From JAHRAH01 sp051009015 (GTDB lineage Bacteria; Pseudomonadota; Gammaproteobacteria; Tethybacterales; Persebacteraceae): 15,359 bases of DNA. Below, one piece after another: positions 14,084-15,359 of the stretch (the stretch's first letter is position 1; the number at the start of each line of letters is the position of its first letter). A program made the position numbers and the translations under genes. Location of the stretch: positions 1 through 15,359 of the forward strand of contig JBPCWZ010000197.1 in NCBI GenBank assembly GCA_051009015.1, in the 5' to 3' direction. A model generated the notes under the pieces. That model searched no databases, was not told the DNA's origin, and saw only the letters and a list, made by a program, of their open reading frames with translations.

Positions 14084-14164
14084 AAAAGAAAAGGCGGGGG
14101 CGGCAATAGATATCGCCGCGCCCCGCCTTTTGTTGCCGTGTTGATTAAAACCCGGCTTTTTTCA
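14068..14164 (-). repeat. Imperfect direct repeat, copy 2 (upstream of the deaminase gene, includes the 3' end of the binding-protein gene)
   Basis: About 97 bases matching 13324-13414 in the same orientation, with the exact block TGTTGCCGTGTT at 14131-14142. It covers the last codons of the binding-protein gene (KKAGF and stop), its terminator, and the -35 box of the deaminase promoter. The two copies bracket the deaminase gene. Confidence 0.65.
14084..14131 (-). terminator. Rho-independent terminator after the solute-binding-protein gene
   Basis: Plus-strand arms AAAAGGCGGGG (14089-14099) and CCCCGCCTTTT (14121-14131) pair perfectly. They are extended by GCGGC/GCCGC with one bulged base, around a 10-base loop. 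On the minus strand TTTTCTTTTTT follows. It lies 13 bases after the binding-protein stop. The symmetric A and T runs could allow function in both directions. Confidence 0.85.
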
Positions 14165-15359
14165 TCTCCCGTTCGGTTATCCGTTGCGCTTTTTCCAGCG
14201 CTTCTTCAACCGATTGATTTCCGGCGAGCGCCGCCGAAAACTCCTGCCCGACGGAAGTGCCGATGCCCTGAAAAGGGTCAATGGCGACAAACTGCACACC
14301 GACATACGGCTTCGGGCGCAAAGTGCCGGTTATCGGGTCGGCGCTTTCTATCGCTTTCAACACCCGCTTGGCAAAAAACGCCGCCTTTTGATATTCGGGG
14401 TTTGCATAAAGCGATTTGCGCGTGCCCGGCGGGGCGGCGCGCCATCCTTCTTTGCTTGCTACCAGTTGCGAGTATTCTTTGGAAGTCGCCCAGGCGATAA
14501 ACTTCTTGGCGTCTTCCGCTTTTTTCGTCCCGGCGGGAATGGCAAGCGACCATGCCCACAACCAGTTGGAGCCGCGCCGCGTGATGGCATGCGGGGCTTG
14601 GGCAAAATCCATCTTATCGGCGACCTGGCTGTCCTTGCCGGTCACAAAACCGGCGGCGACGGTGGCATCAACCCACATTCCGCATTTGCCGGTATTCATC
14701 AAAGCCAGCGTTTCGTTGAAGCCGTTGGTGCTGACACCCGGGGGTCCGTAGTTTTGCAGCAACTCAACATAAAACGAAAGCGCATGATGCCATTGGGGCG
14801 TGTTAAACTGCGGCTGCCATTTTTCGTCAAACCAGCGCGCGCCGAATGAGTTCGCCAAAGTGGTAATGAACGCCGCATTCTCGCCCCAACTCGCCTTGCC
14901 GCGCAGGCAAATGCCATACACTTCGGGCGGATTGTGCAAAGCGCGGGCGAACTCATAAACCTGCCCCCATGTCGGCTCGTCCGGCATCGCCAAACCTTTG
15001 GCGTCAAACAAATCGCGCCGGTACATCATCATGGAACTCTCGCCATAGAAAGGCGCGGCGTAAAGTTTGCCATTGCGCGACAAGCCGTTGCGAATGGGCG
15101 TCAGCAGGTCGTCAACATCCCACGAAGCGGGCATTCCGTCAAGCGGCAGCAGCCATTGTTTTTCCGCCCACAGCGGCACTTCATAAGTGCCGATGGTAAG
15201 AATGTCAAACTGCCCGCCTTTGGCGGCGATATCCTGCGTGACTTTCTGCCGCAGGACGGTTTCTTCCAGCGTAACCCACTCCAACTCAATGCCGGGGTGT
15301 TTTTGCAAGAAGTCATCCGTCAGCGTCTGCATGCGGACCATATCGCCGTTATTGACGGT
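14145..15359 (-). CDS. Extracellular solute-binding protein, family 1, polyol type (SmoE/MtlE-like), 5' partial
   Basis: Periplasmic binding protein that should capture a sugar alcohol such as sorbitol or mannitol for the ABC importer encoded downstream. The 404 visible residues begin TVNNGDMVRMQTLTDDF; the frame is open to the window edge, so the signal peptide and about 30 residues are missing and the ATG at 15341 is not the start. Family-typical blocks are KHPGIELEWVTLEETVLRQK, GGQFDILTIGTYEVPLWA, the binding-domain stretch LYAAPFYGESSMMMYRRDLF, and GKCGMWVDATVAAGF. The C-terminus EREMKKAGF is intact. A strong terminator follows at once, so this gene may be expressed above, or separately from, the permeases. 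The ligand is inferred from family and operon order. Confidence 0.92.
   Translation of the reverse strand, partial: TVNNGDMVRMQTLTDDFLQKHPGIELEWVTLEETVLRQKVTQDIAAKGGQFDILTIGTYEVPLWAEKQWLLPLDGMPASWDVDDLLTPIRNGLSRNGKLYAAPFYGESSMMMYRRDLFDAKGLAMPDEPTWGQVYEFARALHNPPEVYGICLRGKASWGENAAFITTLANSFGARWFDEKWQPQFNTPQWHHALSFYVELLQNYGPPGVSTNGFNETLALMNTGKCGMWVDATVAAGFVTGKDSQVADKMDFAQAPHAITRRGSNWLWAWSLAIPAGTKKAEDAKKFIAWATSKEYSQLVASKEGWRAAPPGTRKSLYANPEYQKAAFFAKRVLKAIESADPITGTLRPKPYVGVQFVAIDPFQGIGTSVGQEFSAALAGNQSVEEALEKAQRITEREMKKAGF

Noticed and set aside
1..15359. CRISPR arrays, tRNA or rRNA genes, insertion sequences or integrases
   Set aside because: I saw no regularly spaced repeats, no cloverleaf-like tRNA arms, no rRNA sequence and no transposase or integrase motifs on either strand.

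Overview
The window is a moderately GC-rich stretch of bacterial chromosome, most likely from an alphaproteobacterium. I infer this from the gene families: a polyol ABC transporter laid out like the Rhodobacter smo locus, a galactitol-dehydrogenase-like SDR, and an L-arabinonate/D-xylonate-type IlvD/Edd dehydratase. The taxon is an inference, since the window has no rRNA, tRNA or other taxonomic marker. Coding is dense. Plus-strand genes fill about 1-9014 and minus-strand genes fill about 9023-15359. The two blocks converge with only 8 bases between them. Both outer genes run off the window.

Plus block, part 1 (1-4381): three sugar-acid dehydratase-type enzymes in a row. They are an IlvD/Edd dehydratase (5' end missing), a mandelate-racemase-family enolase-superfamily enzyme with its full catalytic set, and an altronate/galactarate dehydratase (UxaA/GarD family). 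Together they look like a catabolic operon for aldonic or aldaric acids.

Plus block, part 2 (4452-9014): three tightly packed genes of a quite different kind. They encode a HerA-type DNA-translocating ATPase, a NurA-type nuclease with a four-cysteine insert, and a DNA methyltransferase with a TSPPY motif. HerA ends 2 bases before NurA, and NurA overlaps the methyltransferase by 8 bases. This looks like a self-contained DNA-processing cassette, plausibly anti-phage restriction-modification, lying directly behind the sugar-acid genes. It is the best candidate for an under-described system here.

Minus block (15359 down to 9023): a solute-binding protein (N-terminus off the window), then two MalFG-type permeases, an ABC ATPase with a C-terminal regulatory domain, and a polyol-dehydrogenase-like SDR. 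The order SBP-permease-permease-ATPase-SDR is that of a polyol uptake and oxidation operon. It is interrupted between the binding protein and the first permease by about 1.3 kb. This interruption holds a cytosine/guanine-deaminase-fold enzyme flanked by two imperfect direct repeats of about 95 bases, then a run of tiny ORFs (70, 35 and 33 codons). The first permease carries an extra ~90-residue hydrophobic N-terminus unlike its family.

Each direct repeat contains a Rho-independent terminator whose T-tract runs straight into a consensus TTGACA -35 box. Each copy therefore ends one transcript and appears to start the next. The copy next to the deaminase also carries what looks like a remnant of the 3' end of the binding-protein gene, which suggests the interruption arose by duplication and insertion.
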